Made by a program: the position numbers and the translations under genes. Under the pieces are notes generated by a model that saw nothing but the letters and a program-made list of their open reading frames with translations, was not told the DNA's origin and ran no database searches. A stretch of DNA of 64,000 bases from Halothermothrix orenii H 168 (GTDB lineage Bacteria > Bacillota > Halanaerobiia > Halanaerobiales > Halothermotrichaceae). Of the stretch, positions 1 to 7,973 are shown in pieces (position 1 is the stretch's first letter; every line of letters begins with the position of its first letter). The stretch lies in contig NC_011899.1 of assembly GCF_000020485.1 (NCBI RefSeq), forward strand, positions 283,501 through 347,500, read 5' to 3'.

Positions 1-60
1 GCCATTATTGTCGTCTGGAGAAAGGTATTTAGCTATAGGGTTCCGGGGGAAAATGTTTAA
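1..60 (+). CDS. 3' end of an unidentified gene (partial)
   Basis: Frame 1 is open from the first base to a TAA at 58-60, giving 19 residues that begin AIIVVWRKVF. The next gene's ribosome binding site (ttggaggt) follows at once, which suggests the two belong to one transcript. The hydrophobic-then-basic character would suit the C-terminal tail of a membrane protein, but 19 residues are too few to identify a family. Confidence 0.4.
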   Translation, partial: AIIVVWRKVFSYRVPGENV

Positions 61-81
61 AAAATTGGAGGTATAAGAACA

Positions 82-1290
82 ATGGAAAAAATAAAATACA
101 GAAACATAAGTAAGGATGAGGAGCATAAATTTTTCCAGTTTACCAGTTACTCCTTTAAAATGGAAGAAGGGGCAGGCATGTATAAAAAAGGAGAGAAACT
201 ACCGGAGACTATCGGTGAAAAAAAAGGTCTTTTCAAAGGTGATGAACTGGTATGCTGTTATCAGCTTTATGAAGTTGATTGTAAGACCAGGGGGACCTGG
301 TTTAAAACAGGTGGTATCGGTGATGTTGCTTCACCACCGCATAATCGGAGAAAGGGTTATGTAGGAAAGATGCTAACCTATGCTCTGGAAGAAATGAAAG
401 AAAGAAAAATTAGGTTTTCAGCCCTCTGGCCTTTTTCCTATTCTTTTTACCGTAAATATGGCTGGGAACAGGGCACAGCTTCTTTACACATTGTATTGGA
501 ACCATCCAGTCTCAAATTTACGGAAGACAGCATTAAGGGGAAATTTAAACAGGTTAATGCTGAAGAATACTCTCTTTTGAACAATATATATAACACCTTT
601 TATAAAGGCTATGACCTTGGCATTAAACGGGATAAAACCTGGTGGGTGAACAGGGTATTTAAAAGTGGAGACAAGAACAGGTTTGGTTATATCTGGGAAG
701 AAAATGGAAAACCGCAGGGGTATATAATATATTCTGCTTCTAAAGGCCCCAATGGGTACTGGGAAAACCGGATACATGTCAGGGAAATAATTGGCATTGA
801 TATTCCTTCCTTTTTACAGCTATTCAGGTTTATTTACTATCATGATTCCCAGTGCCGGGAGGTTGGGATGATGTTACCCTTTGATTTTCCGTTACTTAAA
901 ATTTTACCGGAACCCAGGATAAAAACGTACGAAGTCAGGCCAGGGGTTATGATAAGAATAGTGGATATACAGCAGGTCTTAAACAAGATAACCTATCCCA
1001 ACCAGGTAAAGGCTGGTTTTACTTTCAGGGTATTTGATGAAACAGCCCCCTGGAATAATGGGATTTTCAGGCTTGAAGTGTCAGATGGCAAGGGAGAGTG
1101 TTCTCAAATTTCGGGAGATGAAGGGGATTTTTCAATAAAAATTAATCATCTGTCTTCCATTTTGGCCGGATTTATGACCCCTGCTGAGGTGTATTCCCTT
1201 GGTTATCTTGATACAGATAATGATAAAATTATTAAAATACTGGAGAAAATATTTCCACCCCGGCAAACTTTTTTTACCGGGTATTTTTAA
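82..1290 (+). CDS. Eis-like GNAT family N-acetyltransferase
   Basis: Protein of 402 residues with the layout of the Eis/COG4552 family: an N-terminal GNAT acetyltransferase domain (about 1-150) with an acetyl-CoA loop reading VASPPHNRRKGYVGKML near residue 85, a second GNAT-like half, and a C-terminal SCP2-like domain (about 290-400). Family members transfer acetyl groups from acetyl-CoA to amines, in some cases aminoglycosides or polyamines; the substrate here cannot be read from sequence. The ATG follows the ribosome binding site ttggaggt by about 8 bases. A weak G/C-rich hairpin with a T run directly after the stop ends the unit, so the gene is probably not cotranscribed with argC. Confidence 0.75.
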   Translation: MEKIKYRNISKDEEHKFFQFTSYSFKMEEGAGMYKKGEKLPETIGEKKGLFKGDELVCCYQLYEVDCKTRGTWFKTGGIGDVASPPHNRRKGYVGKMLTYALEEMKERKIRFSALWPFSYSFYRKYGWEQGTASLHIVLEPSSLKFTEDSIKGKFKQVNAEEYSLLNNIYNTFYKGYDLGIKRDKTWWVNRVFKSGDKNRFGYIWEENGKPQGYIIYSASKGPNGYWENRIHVREIIGIDIPSFLQLFRFIYYHDSQCREVGMMLPFDFPLLKILPEPRIKTYEVRPGVMIRIVDIQQVLNKITYPNQVKAGFTFRVFDETAPWNNGIFRLEVSDGKGECSQISGDEGDFSIKINHLSSILAGFMTPAEVYSLGYLDTDNDKIIKILEKIFPPRQTFFTGYF

Positions 1291-1291
1291 A

Positions 1292-1317
1292 AACACCCCA
1301 TACGGGGGGTTTTTTTA
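1292..1317 (+). terminator. Short intrinsic terminator after the acetyltransferase gene
   Basis: ACCCC (1295-1299) pairs with GGGGT (1306-1310) and is followed by a run of T. The stem is short, so termination may be partial, but it sits between a stop codon and a new promoter. Confidence 0.5.
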
Positions 1318-1327
1318 AAACTTTTTC

Positions 1328-1356
1328 TTGAATACTTATACTTTCGCATGTATAAT
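1328..1356 (+). promoter_or_regulatory. Sigma-A-type promoter of the argCJBD unit
   Basis: A -35 TTGAAT (1328-1333) and a perfect -10 TATAAT (1351-1356) are separated by 17 bases. Transcription would start near 1363, after the ATG at 1348, so that upstream ATG cannot be the argC start. The -35 hexamer lies in TTGAATA, which resembles half of an ArgR box; a matching second half is weak. Confidence 0.75.
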
Positions 1357-1377
1357 ATTACGAAAAGGGGTGAGAAA

Positions 1378-2421
1378 ATGATCAGGGTAAGTATTATTGG
1401 AGCTACCGGATATACCGGTATTGAATTAGTCAGGCTCCTTGCTAACCATCCTGAAGTAGAATTATCATCACTGGTCAGCAGGAATGCCAGTAATAAACCT
1501 TTATCTGATATATATCCTCAGTTTATAGGTAGAATAGACCTTAAGTTTTCTGAATATGACTGTCAAGCTATCTGTCAAAATTCTGATATAGTTTTTACTG
1601 CCCTACCCCATGGTATTTCTCAGGAAATTGTAGGTGAATTATATAACTGCGGGGTTAAAATAATTGATCTGAGTGGTGATTTCAGGTATAAAGATTCAGC
1701 TATCTATGAAAAGTGGTATCGGGAAAACCATCATTACCCTCATTTACTGGAAAAGGCGGTTTATGGACTGGTAGAAATAAATAGAAATAGTATTAAGAGG
1801 TCTTCTCTGGTTGCAAATCCCGGTTGTTATCCTACGGCTTCATTGCTGGGTTTATGGCCTGTAATTAGTGAAAATTTAATTAACTTAAATACAATAATTA
1901 TTGATGCCAAATCCGGGGTCTCCGGGGCTGGAAAAGGTTTAAAGAGAGGAAGTCATTTTGTAGAGGTAGATGAAAATATAAAGGGATATAGTATTGGTAG
2001 TCACCGCCATACTTCTGAAATTGAAGAGATTATTAAAACCTTTTCCGGAAATCAAAAGGCTATTGTTTCTTTTACCCCACACCTGGTTCCAATGAAACGG
2101 GGCATTCTGGCTACTATTTATGTCAAGTTGAAGCAGAGCATATCGGAAAGGGCCCTGAGGGAATTATACCATAAGTACTATCCGGATCATGGTTTTATTA
2201 AGGTTTTACCCCGTGACATTTTTCCTGAAACTAAATATGTGGTGGGAACAAATTACTGTTATATTGGCCTTAAATATGATACCAGGACTGAACGGCTGGT
2301 GATTATTTCTGCTATTGATAATCTGGTTAAAGGAGCAGCCGGTCAGGCTATCCAGAATATGAATGTTATGTTTAATTTACCGGAGTACATGGGATTAAAG
2401 CAGGTAGGGGTATTTCCTTGA
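1378..2421 (+). CDS. argC: N-acetyl-gamma-glutamyl-phosphate reductase
   Basis: Catalyses the NADPH-dependent reduction of N-acetylglutamyl phosphate to the semialdehyde, third step of arginine synthesis, in the cytoplasm. The N-terminal Rossmann motif GATGYTGIELVRLL, the catalytic cysteine in VANPGCYPTAS and the histidine in GSHRHTSEI are all present; 347 residues is the usual size. An in-frame ATG at 1348 exists but overlaps the -10 box of the promoter; the ATG at 1378 has the ribosome binding site aaggggtgag and gives the typical N-terminus MIRVSIIGATG. First gene of argC-argJ-argB-argD. Confidence 0.95.
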   Translation: MIRVSIIGATGYTGIELVRLLANHPEVELSSLVSRNASNKPLSDIYPQFIGRIDLKFSEYDCQAICQNSDIVFTALPHGISQEIVGELYNCGVKIIDLSGDFRYKDSAIYEKWYRENHHYPHLLEKAVYGLVEINRNSIKRSSLVANPGCYPTASLLGLWPVISENLINLNTIIIDAKSGVSGAGKGLKRGSHFVEVDENIKGYSIGSHRHTSEIEEIIKTFSGNQKAIVSFTPHLVPMKRGILATIYVKLKQSISERALRELYHKYYPDHGFIKVLPRDIFPETKYVVGTNYCYIGLKYDTRTERLVIISAIDNLVKGAAGQAIQNMNVMFNLPEYMGLKQVGVFP

Positions 2422-2490
2422 TTTAGTTTAGTATTTAAATACAAGTCTATACATCCTTTTTTATATTTAAAGGAGAGAGGAGAGGAGAAG

Positions 2491-3696
2491 GTGTCAGAAC
2501 TTGAATTAATAACAGGTGGTATTACTGCTCCCCGGGGATTTTTAGCCTCTGGAGTAAGCTGTGGTATAAAACAAGAACCTCGTAGAGACCTGGCCTTAAT
2601 ATATAGTAAAAAGGCAGCTTCTGTTGCCGGGGTTTTTACAACGAATCGTGTTCAGGCTGCCCCGGTCATATTGAGCAGAGAACGGGTAAAGGGTGGTACC
2701 TGTCGGGCTATTATAGTTAATAGTGGTAATGCTAATGCCTGTACCGGGAAACGTGGTTTAGAAGATGCCCGGGCCATGACTGCCCGGGTAGCAGAGGGAC
2801 TCAGGTTAAATAAAAGTGATGTCCTGATAGCTTCAACCGGTGTTATTGGAACATATTTACCCATGGATTGTATCCAACGGGGAATAGATAAGGCAATTTC
2901 AAATTTAAGTGACCGTGGTGGAAGCAGGGCTGCTGAAGCCATATTAACCACAGACACCTGTACCAAGGAGATAGCCATAAAGGGAAAACTACCATCAGGA
3001 AGTGACTATACGATAGGGGGTATGGCTAAAGGTTCGGGGATGATTCATCCCAATATGGCGACCATGCTTGCTTTTATTACAACTGATCTTGCCATACTTC
3101 CACCATTATTGAACAAAGCCCTGAAGCAAGCAGTTGAGAAATCCTTTAACCGTATCAGTGTTGATGGGGATCAGAGTACCAATGATTCAGTATTTTTAAT
3201 TGCTAACGGATTGAGTGGTAATAAACCGATTGTTAACTGTGGTAAAGATTACGAATCCTTTCTGAAAGATTTAAAAGAAGTTTGCAATTATCTGGCCCGT
3301 AAGATAGTGTTAGATGGTGAAGGGGCTACCAAATTTGTGACTGTCAAAGTTGAAGGGGCATACTCCGAACAGGATGCTGTTAAAGTGGGACGGGAGGTAG
3401 CCAATTCTAACCTGGTTAAAACTGCCCTCTTCGGTAGTGATCCTAACTGGGGTCGAATTGTAGCTGCTGTCGGTTATAGTGGAATAGATATTGCTCCAGA
3501 CCTTATAGAGGTTACAATAAACGGAAGAACATTATATTCCAGAGGGCAACCCTGGATATCTGACGACATAAACCTGTTATCTGGTAGAGAAGTGGTTATT
3601 GAAATTAACCTTAATCAGGGGGAGGGTTCAGCTACATTCTGGACTACGGATTTAAGCCATGATTACATTAAAATTAATGCCGATTACCATACATAA
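2491..3696 (+). CDS. argJ: Bifunctional glutamate N-acetyltransferase / amino-acid acetyltransferase
   Basis: ArgJ recycles the acetyl group from N-acetylornithine to glutamate and, in bifunctional forms, also makes N-acetylglutamate from acetyl-CoA. The self-cleavage motif KGSGMIHPNMATML is intact; the new N-terminal threonine of the beta chain would be about Thr191. The 401-residue length is normal. Starts with GTG at 2491 behind a strong purine-rich ribosome binding site (aggagaggagaag). Lies 69 bases after argC and 5 bases before argB. A working ArgJ makes a separate N-acetylglutamate synthase dispensable, which matters for the GNAT gene found between argG and argH. Confidence 0.95.
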   Translation: MSELELITGGITAPRGFLASGVSCGIKQEPRRDLALIYSKKAASVAGVFTTNRVQAAPVILSRERVKGGTCRAIIVNSGNANACTGKRGLEDARAMTARVAEGLRLNKSDVLIASTGVIGTYLPMDCIQRGIDKAISNLSDRGGSRAAEAILTTDTCTKEIAIKGKLPSGSDYTIGGMAKGSGMIHPNMATMLAFITTDLAILPPLLNKALKQAVEKSFNRISVDGDQSTNDSVFLIANGLSGNKPIVNCGKDYESFLKDLKEVCNYLARKIVLDGEGATKFVTVKVEGAYSEQDAVKVGREVANSNLVKTALFGSDPNWGRIVAAVGYSGIDIAPDLIEVTINGRTLYSRGQPWISDDINLLSGREVVIEINLNQGEGSATFWTTDLSHDYIKINADYHT

Positions 3697-3701
3697 GGGG
3701 G

Positions 3702-4580
3702 ATGGAGATGGAAGAGTTAATTAATAAAGCCCAGACATTGGTGGAGGCCCTTCCCTATATAAGGAATTTTTACGGGAAAACCTTTGTTATAAAATACGGT
3801 GGTAGTACCATGGGAGATAAGAGGTTAAAAGAAAAAATAATGGAGGATATCACCCTTTTAAAATATGTCGGGGTTAATCCTGTTCTAATTCACGGCGGGG
3901 GGCCAGCTATAAGTGAGGCCATGGAATCCATGGATAAAGAAGCCCGGTTTATACAGGGGCTTAGGATTACGGATAGTGAAACCATGAGCCTTGTAGAAAT
4001 GGTATTGGTAGGTAAGGTGAATAAAGAACTGGTCTCTATCATAAACCGACTGGGTGGTGAAGCAGTTGGAATCTGTGGTAAAGATGGGGGACTCATTGAG
4101 GCTGATAAACTTATATTTGAAGATAAATCAATTGACCTGGGACATGTCGGTAGTGTAAAAAAAATAAATCCAGAGATAGTATTGAACCTTATTAAAGGGG
4201 GTTATATACCAGTCATCTCCCCGGTTGGTAGTAGTAAAGAGGGAGATACTTATAATATTAACGCAGATACAGTGGCCGGTAAATTAGCTGTTTCACTAAA
4301 GGCAGAAAAACTGATTTTCTTAACTGATGTTGATGGGGTCTGGTCAGACCCCTCCAATGAAAAAACCCGGGTTTCTTCCCTGACGGTAAATGAAGTCAAA
4401 AGCTGGATTGGAGAAGGAAAAATTAAAGGAGGAATGGTTCCCAAGGTTGAAGCCTGTATAGAGGCTGTAACCTGTGGTGTTAACCGCACCCATATTTTAA
4501 ATGGTCTAATTCCCCATGCCCTGTTACTGGAGATTTTTACAGACCGGGGTATTGGAACCATGATTTTAAAGGAGAGGTGA
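3702..4580 (+). CDS. argB: Acetylglutamate kinase
   Basis: Phosphorylates N-acetylglutamate with ATP, the second committed step of arginine synthesis. Visible motifs of the amino-acid kinase fold: FVIKYGGSTMGD, HGGGPAISEAM, LTDVDGVWSDP and GGMVPKVEA. An N-terminal helix of about 25 residues precedes the KYGG motif, as in arginine-inhibited kinases, so feedback control by arginine is likely (inference). Starts either at ATG 3702 or at ATG 3708; the second has the better-placed Shine-Dalgarno sequence. The stop codon overlaps the translation start region of argD. Confidence 0.95.
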   Translation: MEMEELINKAQTLVEALPYIRNFYGKTFVIKYGGSTMGDKRLKEKIMEDITLLKYVGVNPVLIHGGGPAISEAMESMDKEARFIQGLRITDSETMSLVEMVLVGKVNKELVSIINRLGGEAVGICGKDGGLIEADKLIFEDKSIDLGHVGSVKKINPEIVLNLIKGGYIPVISPVGSSKEGDTYNINADTVAGKLAVSLKAEKLIFLTDVDGVWSDPSNEKTRVSSLTVNEVKSWIGEGKIKGGMVPKVEACIEAVTCGVNRTHILNGLIPHALLLEIFTDRGIGTMILKER

Positions 4581-4585
4581 AAGAG

Positions 4586-5785
4586 TTGCTCAGAGATGAA
4601 ATCATTACCTGTGATAAAAATTATTTTATGAATGTTTTTAAGGGCAGGTTTCCCCTGGTTGTTGACCATGGGGAAGGGGTTAAAGTATATGATAAAAACG
4701 GTAAGGTTTATTGTGATTTCCTGTCAGGTATAGGGGTTAATGCCCTCGGTTATTCCTGTCCGGAACTGGTAGAGGCCCTTAGAGAGCAGGTAGAGAAAAT
4801 AATCCATTGTTCCAATTTATATTATATTGAACCCCAGGCTGAACTGGAGAAATGGCTGGTTAACCACTCGGTGGCTGACCGGGTGTTTTTTTCAAATAGT
4901 GGCGCAGAAGCCAATGAAGGGGCAATAAAACTGGCCCGGAAGTATTTTGAAGTAAGGAATGAGAATAAATATGAAATTATAACCGCTCAAAATTCGTTCC
5001 ACGGGAGAACGCTTATGACCCTGGCAGCAACAGGTCAGGAAAAATACCATCGTTTTTTTCAACCCCTGCCGCAAGGTTTTAAATACGTTCCCTTTAACGA
5101 CCTGGAGGCTGTTTACCGGTCGGTGGGTCCCAATACTGCAGCCATAATGGTAGAGCCAATTCAGGGTGAAGGGGGGGTTTATCCGGCTACCCGTGAATAC
5201 CTTGAAGGACTCAGGAAACTATGTGATGAGGAGAATATATTATTAATATTTGATGAAATTCAATGTGGAATAGGGAAAACAGGTACCCTTTTTGCCTATG
5301 AATATTATGGAGTAGAACCAGATATTTTTACCCTGGCTAAAGCCCTGGGAGGTGGAGTTCCCATCGGGGCTTTTCTGGCCAGAGAAGAGGTGGCTAACGC
5401 CTTCAAACCAGGAGACCACGGTTCCACATTCGGGGGTAATCCCCTGGCAACCAGGGCTGCCATTACTACCCTCAAAGTTATTAAAGAACGGGGATTACTT
5501 AATAAGGTTAAAAAAACCGGGCAATATTTCAAAAACCTTCTAGAGGAATTGAAGGAAGAAATTGATATTGTTAATGAGGTTAGAGGGGTAGGGTTGATGC
5601 TGGCTATAGAACTTAATAGAAATAAAGCCCGGGATATTGTAAACTACATGTTTGAAAAGGGGTTTTTGCTTAATGCTGTTAAGGATAATATAATCAGGTT
5701 TTTACCACCTCTTATTATTGAAAAGACTGATATAAAAAATATGGTGGGAGAGTTAAAAACAGTTTTGGAAAAAAATAATTTATGA
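4586..5785 (+). CDS. argD: Acetylornithine aminotransferase
   Basis: PLP-dependent class III aminotransferase converting N-acetylglutamate semialdehyde to N-acetylornithine with glutamate as donor. Motifs: SNSGAEANEGAIKLAR for phosphate/PLP contacts, FDEIQCGIGKTG, and the Schiff-base lysine in TLAKALGGGVPIG. About 400 residues, normal. Two starts are possible: GTG at 4577, whose spacing from aaggag is only 3 bases, or TTG at 4586, placed 5 bases after a perfect gaggtga; I prefer TTG 4586. In either case initiation overlaps or abuts the argB stop, so translation is probably coupled. Confidence 0.93.
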   Translation: MLRDEIITCDKNYFMNVFKGRFPLVVDHGEGVKVYDKNGKVYCDFLSGIGVNALGYSCPELVEALREQVEKIIHCSNLYYIEPQAELEKWLVNHSVADRVFFSNSGAEANEGAIKLARKYFEVRNENKYEIITAQNSFHGRTLMTLAATGQEKYHRFFQPLPQGFKYVPFNDLEAVYRSVGPNTAAIMVEPIQGEGGVYPATREYLEGLRKLCDEENILLIFDEIQCGIGKTGTLFAYEYYGVEPDIFTLAKALGGGVPIGAFLAREEVANAFKPGDHGSTFGGNPLATRAAITTLKVIKERGLLNKVKKTGQYFKNLLEELKEEIDIVNEVRGVGLMLAIELNRNKARDIVNYMFEKGFLLNAVKDNIIRFLPPLIIEKTDIKNMVGELKTVLEKNNL

Positions 5786-5792
5786 TTTTTTC

Positions 5793-5848
5793 TGGACATT
5801 GGGTCTAAAAATTGGTAAAATAGAATACTAAGTACACCTTATAAGGTG
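5793..5848 (+). promoter_or_regulatory. Promoter with a perfect 14-bp palindromic operator candidate
   Basis: TGGACA (5793-5798) and TAAAAT (5816-5821) are 17 bases apart. Starting about 7 bases after the expected transcription start is CACCTTATAAGGTG (5835-5848), a perfect palindrome. A palindrome at this position is a typical repressor site; no cognate regulator is identifiable in the window. Confidence 0.55.
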
Positions 5849-5878
5849 CAAATAAGTGAAAAAGGAGGATTATAGTAG

Positions 5879-7654
5879 ATGAGAAGTGTATTATTAAATG
5901 GACAGACATCTTATATAGGCTATTCCCAGATTTTGAGGTCAAATACCTTTCATAAGATGTTGTGTGAGCAAATAGAGAGGGCGGAGAAAAAGAAGAGTTC
6001 TCTGCTGGAATTTTTTAAATTATTTTTAAAAAATGTAGATGTGGTTGAGGTTGACAGGAGATATGATGTTGAGGCCTTAAAACAACTCCTGCTTGCCCTG
6101 ACAGATAATCCTATTGAAACAATAGATAGCTCTGCCTATTATTCTTTTCCCAAGCTTGGAAATAATAAGGAGTTACTGGTTAAGTTTGTTGAGGACCTTT
6201 TTGATAGCTGGAGGAAAAAACAGAGGTTTATTATAAGCCAGGATGAGTATACTTCTGATTCCTGTGAAAAAACATATAAGGAACTCGTTCTTGTTAAGAC
6301 CAATGAGGACTTGAAAAACCTCGTGTTAAGAATGCACCGTGAAATATTACTTAATATTTCTGATGTTAGATTGAAAGTATTACGTCAGTTACCTACCGGT
6401 GCCCAGGTGGGATTACTTGCTGATAAACCTGATTTTAAGGATAAGGCCCGGGTTGAACAGGCTCCCTGGCTTTATGAACTCAATTATGTATGGAGTTATA
6501 TTTTTGAACCTCCGGTTATATTCTATACCAGATCAAATAAAAGACGGGGTCTTTTTAAGGTGCTGGATAAACCTATTCTTGAGAAAATTGATATTGAGGA
6601 TAAAGAAAACTGGCTTGTTTTCCCAATCAGGGTCTGCCTGAAGACCATATATGTTGTTGTCAATAAGGAATATTTTGCCCTGGCAGCCGGTCTGGGAAAC
6701 CTCTTTGAACCCGCCAGTTTTGAAATACTGGAAAACCGTAAACCCGATGGAATTTATATTCTGGGTATTGATAAAAAGTATTTTGAAAATGAAGAGGACT
6801 ATAATGGGGTTGTTTATAAGGAAGATGACGGAACCTATGTTGGCATGGTGGGTGACGATCCCTCTATTGATTATTTCGGATATATGAAGAAAATGATCTT
6901 AACCATTCATAACCTCCTGGTTATCGATGAAGGCCGGTTACCCATCCATGGTGCTTTGGCCCGGATTAAACTTAAAAATGGAAAGAAAGCCAATGTCATG
7001 TTAATCGGAGATAGCGGGGCCGGCAAATCAGAAACCATTGAGGCCCTGAACCGGCTTGAAGATGAAGTTTCTGAAATTAATATCCTTATAGATGACATGG
7101 GTTCTCTTGATATCATAAATGATGAAGGTAAGGTTGTGGGTTATGGTACAGAAACCGGTGCTTTTGTCCGCCTTGATGATTTACAGCCCAGTTATGCCTA
7201 TGATAATATGGATAGAAGTATTTTTATGAACCCCAACCAGAGTAATGCCAGGGTTATTATTCCATATTCAAACTACACAGAAATAATCAGACCGACCGAT
7301 ATAGATTACTTCCTTTATGCCAATAACTATGAAGAAATAACTGATGAAAGTGAAGCCATCAAATTCTTTGATAATGCTGATGAAGCCCTGGAGGTATTCT
7401 CCAAGGGGGCCAGAATGGCAAAAGGAACAACAGCGGAAAAGGGTTTGACTACCAGTTATTTTGCTAACCCCTTTGGTGCCGTGCAGCGTCGGGAAAAACA
7501 TGAAAAAATTGCTGAAAAATTTATGACCACCATGATGAGTTTCGGAGTAAAAGTAGGGGAGCTTAAAACCCAGCTCGGGAGAGATGGATATGAACAGAAA
7601 GGGCCATTAATGGCGGCCAGATCCCTTTTAAAACTTATTGCTTCCCAGGAGTAA
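5879..7654 (+). CDS. Divergent PEP carboxykinase / HPr kinase-fold P-loop protein
   Basis: Protein of 591 residues. The C-terminal half carries a P-loop IGDSGAGKSE (about 375-384), preceded by PIHGALARI, where ATP-dependent PEP carboxykinases have a metal-binding histidine in MHCSAN. It is followed by LIDDMGS (kinase-2-like aspartates), NARVIIPY (comparable to NTRVAYP) and GTTAEKGLTTSYFANPFGA (comparable to the GTERG...FSACFGAPF stretch). The GDSG-GKSE form is also typical of HPr kinase. The first 300 residues match no family I know, and the substrate-binding arginine motif of normal PEP carboxykinase is not seen, so the reaction is uncertain. Monocistronic: own promoter and strong terminator. 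Confidence 0.6.
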   Translation: MRSVLLNGQTSYIGYSQILRSNTFHKMLCEQIERAEKKKSSLLEFFKLFLKNVDVVEVDRRYDVEALKQLLLALTDNPIETIDSSAYYSFPKLGNNKELLVKFVEDLFDSWRKKQRFIISQDEYTSDSCEKTYKELVLVKTNEDLKNLVLRMHREILLNISDVRLKVLRQLPTGAQVGLLADKPDFKDKARVEQAPWLYELNYVWSYIFEPPVIFYTRSNKRRGLFKVLDKPILEKIDIEDKENWLVFPIRVCLKTIYVVVNKEYFALAAGLGNLFEPASFEILENRKPDGIYILGIDKKYFENEEDYNGVVYKEDDGTYVGMVGDDPSIDYFGYMKKMILTIHNLLVIDEGRLPIHGALARIKLKNGKKANVMLIGDSGAGKSETIEALNRLEDEVSEINILIDDMGSLDIINDEGKVVGYGTETGAFVRLDDLQPSYAYDNMDRSIFMNPNQSNARVIIPYSNYTEIIRPTDIDYFLYANNYEEITDESEAIKFFDNADEALEVFSKGARMAKGTTAEKGLTTSYFANPFGAVQRREKHEKIAEKFMTTMMSFGVKVGELKTQLGRDGYEQKGPLMAARSLLKLIASQE

Positions 7655-7747
7655 ATAGTTGACAGGACTAAAAAAGTATTTTTGTATTATTGAATAAATA
7701 TGCAAAATTAAGTATAAAAAATATAACAACTGTAAGGGAAATATATA

Positions 7748-7777
7748 AAGTATCCGGTATAAACCGGATACTTTTTT
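7748..7777 (+). terminator. Strong intrinsic terminator after the PEPCK-fold gene
   Basis: AAGTATCCGGT (7748-7758) pairs perfectly with ACCGGATACTT (7763-7773) around a 4-base loop, followed by a T run. Confidence 0.9.
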
Positions 7778-7840
7778 AATTTTTTAAGAGATTATGGATA
7801 AAAATTTTTTTGTATAATATATAAACTATAAACTATAAAC

Positions 7841-7875
7841 AATTTACCTTTTAAATGTCTTAGCCAATTTGTTCT
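7841..7875. repeat. Intergenic dispersed repeat, copy A
   Basis: AATTTACCTTTTAAATG (7841-7857) and GCCAATTTGTTCT (7863-7875) recur in the same order at 32249-32265 and 32279-32291. The spacer differs: 5 bases here, 13 in copy B, where it forms a GGCC-GAA-GGCC hairpin. Copy A lies in a 319-base gap (7655-7973) between converging genes; apart from the terminator and this repeat I see nothing else there. Confidence 0.6.
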
Positions 7876-7973
7876 GAAATTTTATCAGTTACGTTCTATT
7901 TTTTATATTAAAGAACTGATTTTTGGGGTTCAAGATATTCTCCTTTTAAAAATAGGCCCTGAAGCCAGGTTTT

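Noticed and set aside
1348-1377. Upstream ATG as the argC start
   Set aside because: It overlaps the -10 box of a strong promoter and has no ribosome binding site; ATG 1378 has both a site and the conserved N-terminus.
2471-2490. Purine-rich GAG repeats before argJ as a TRAP binding site
   Set aside because: Only a few GAG triplets, irregularly spaced, and they are explained as a strong ribosome binding site; TRAP needs about eleven.
2652-2978. Antisense open frames such as the 108-codon one within argJ, and similar long antisense frames in pfkA, pyk, accD and tkt
   Set aside because: They lie wholly inside well-supported genes, have low-complexity shadow composition and no family resemblance or ribosome binding site.
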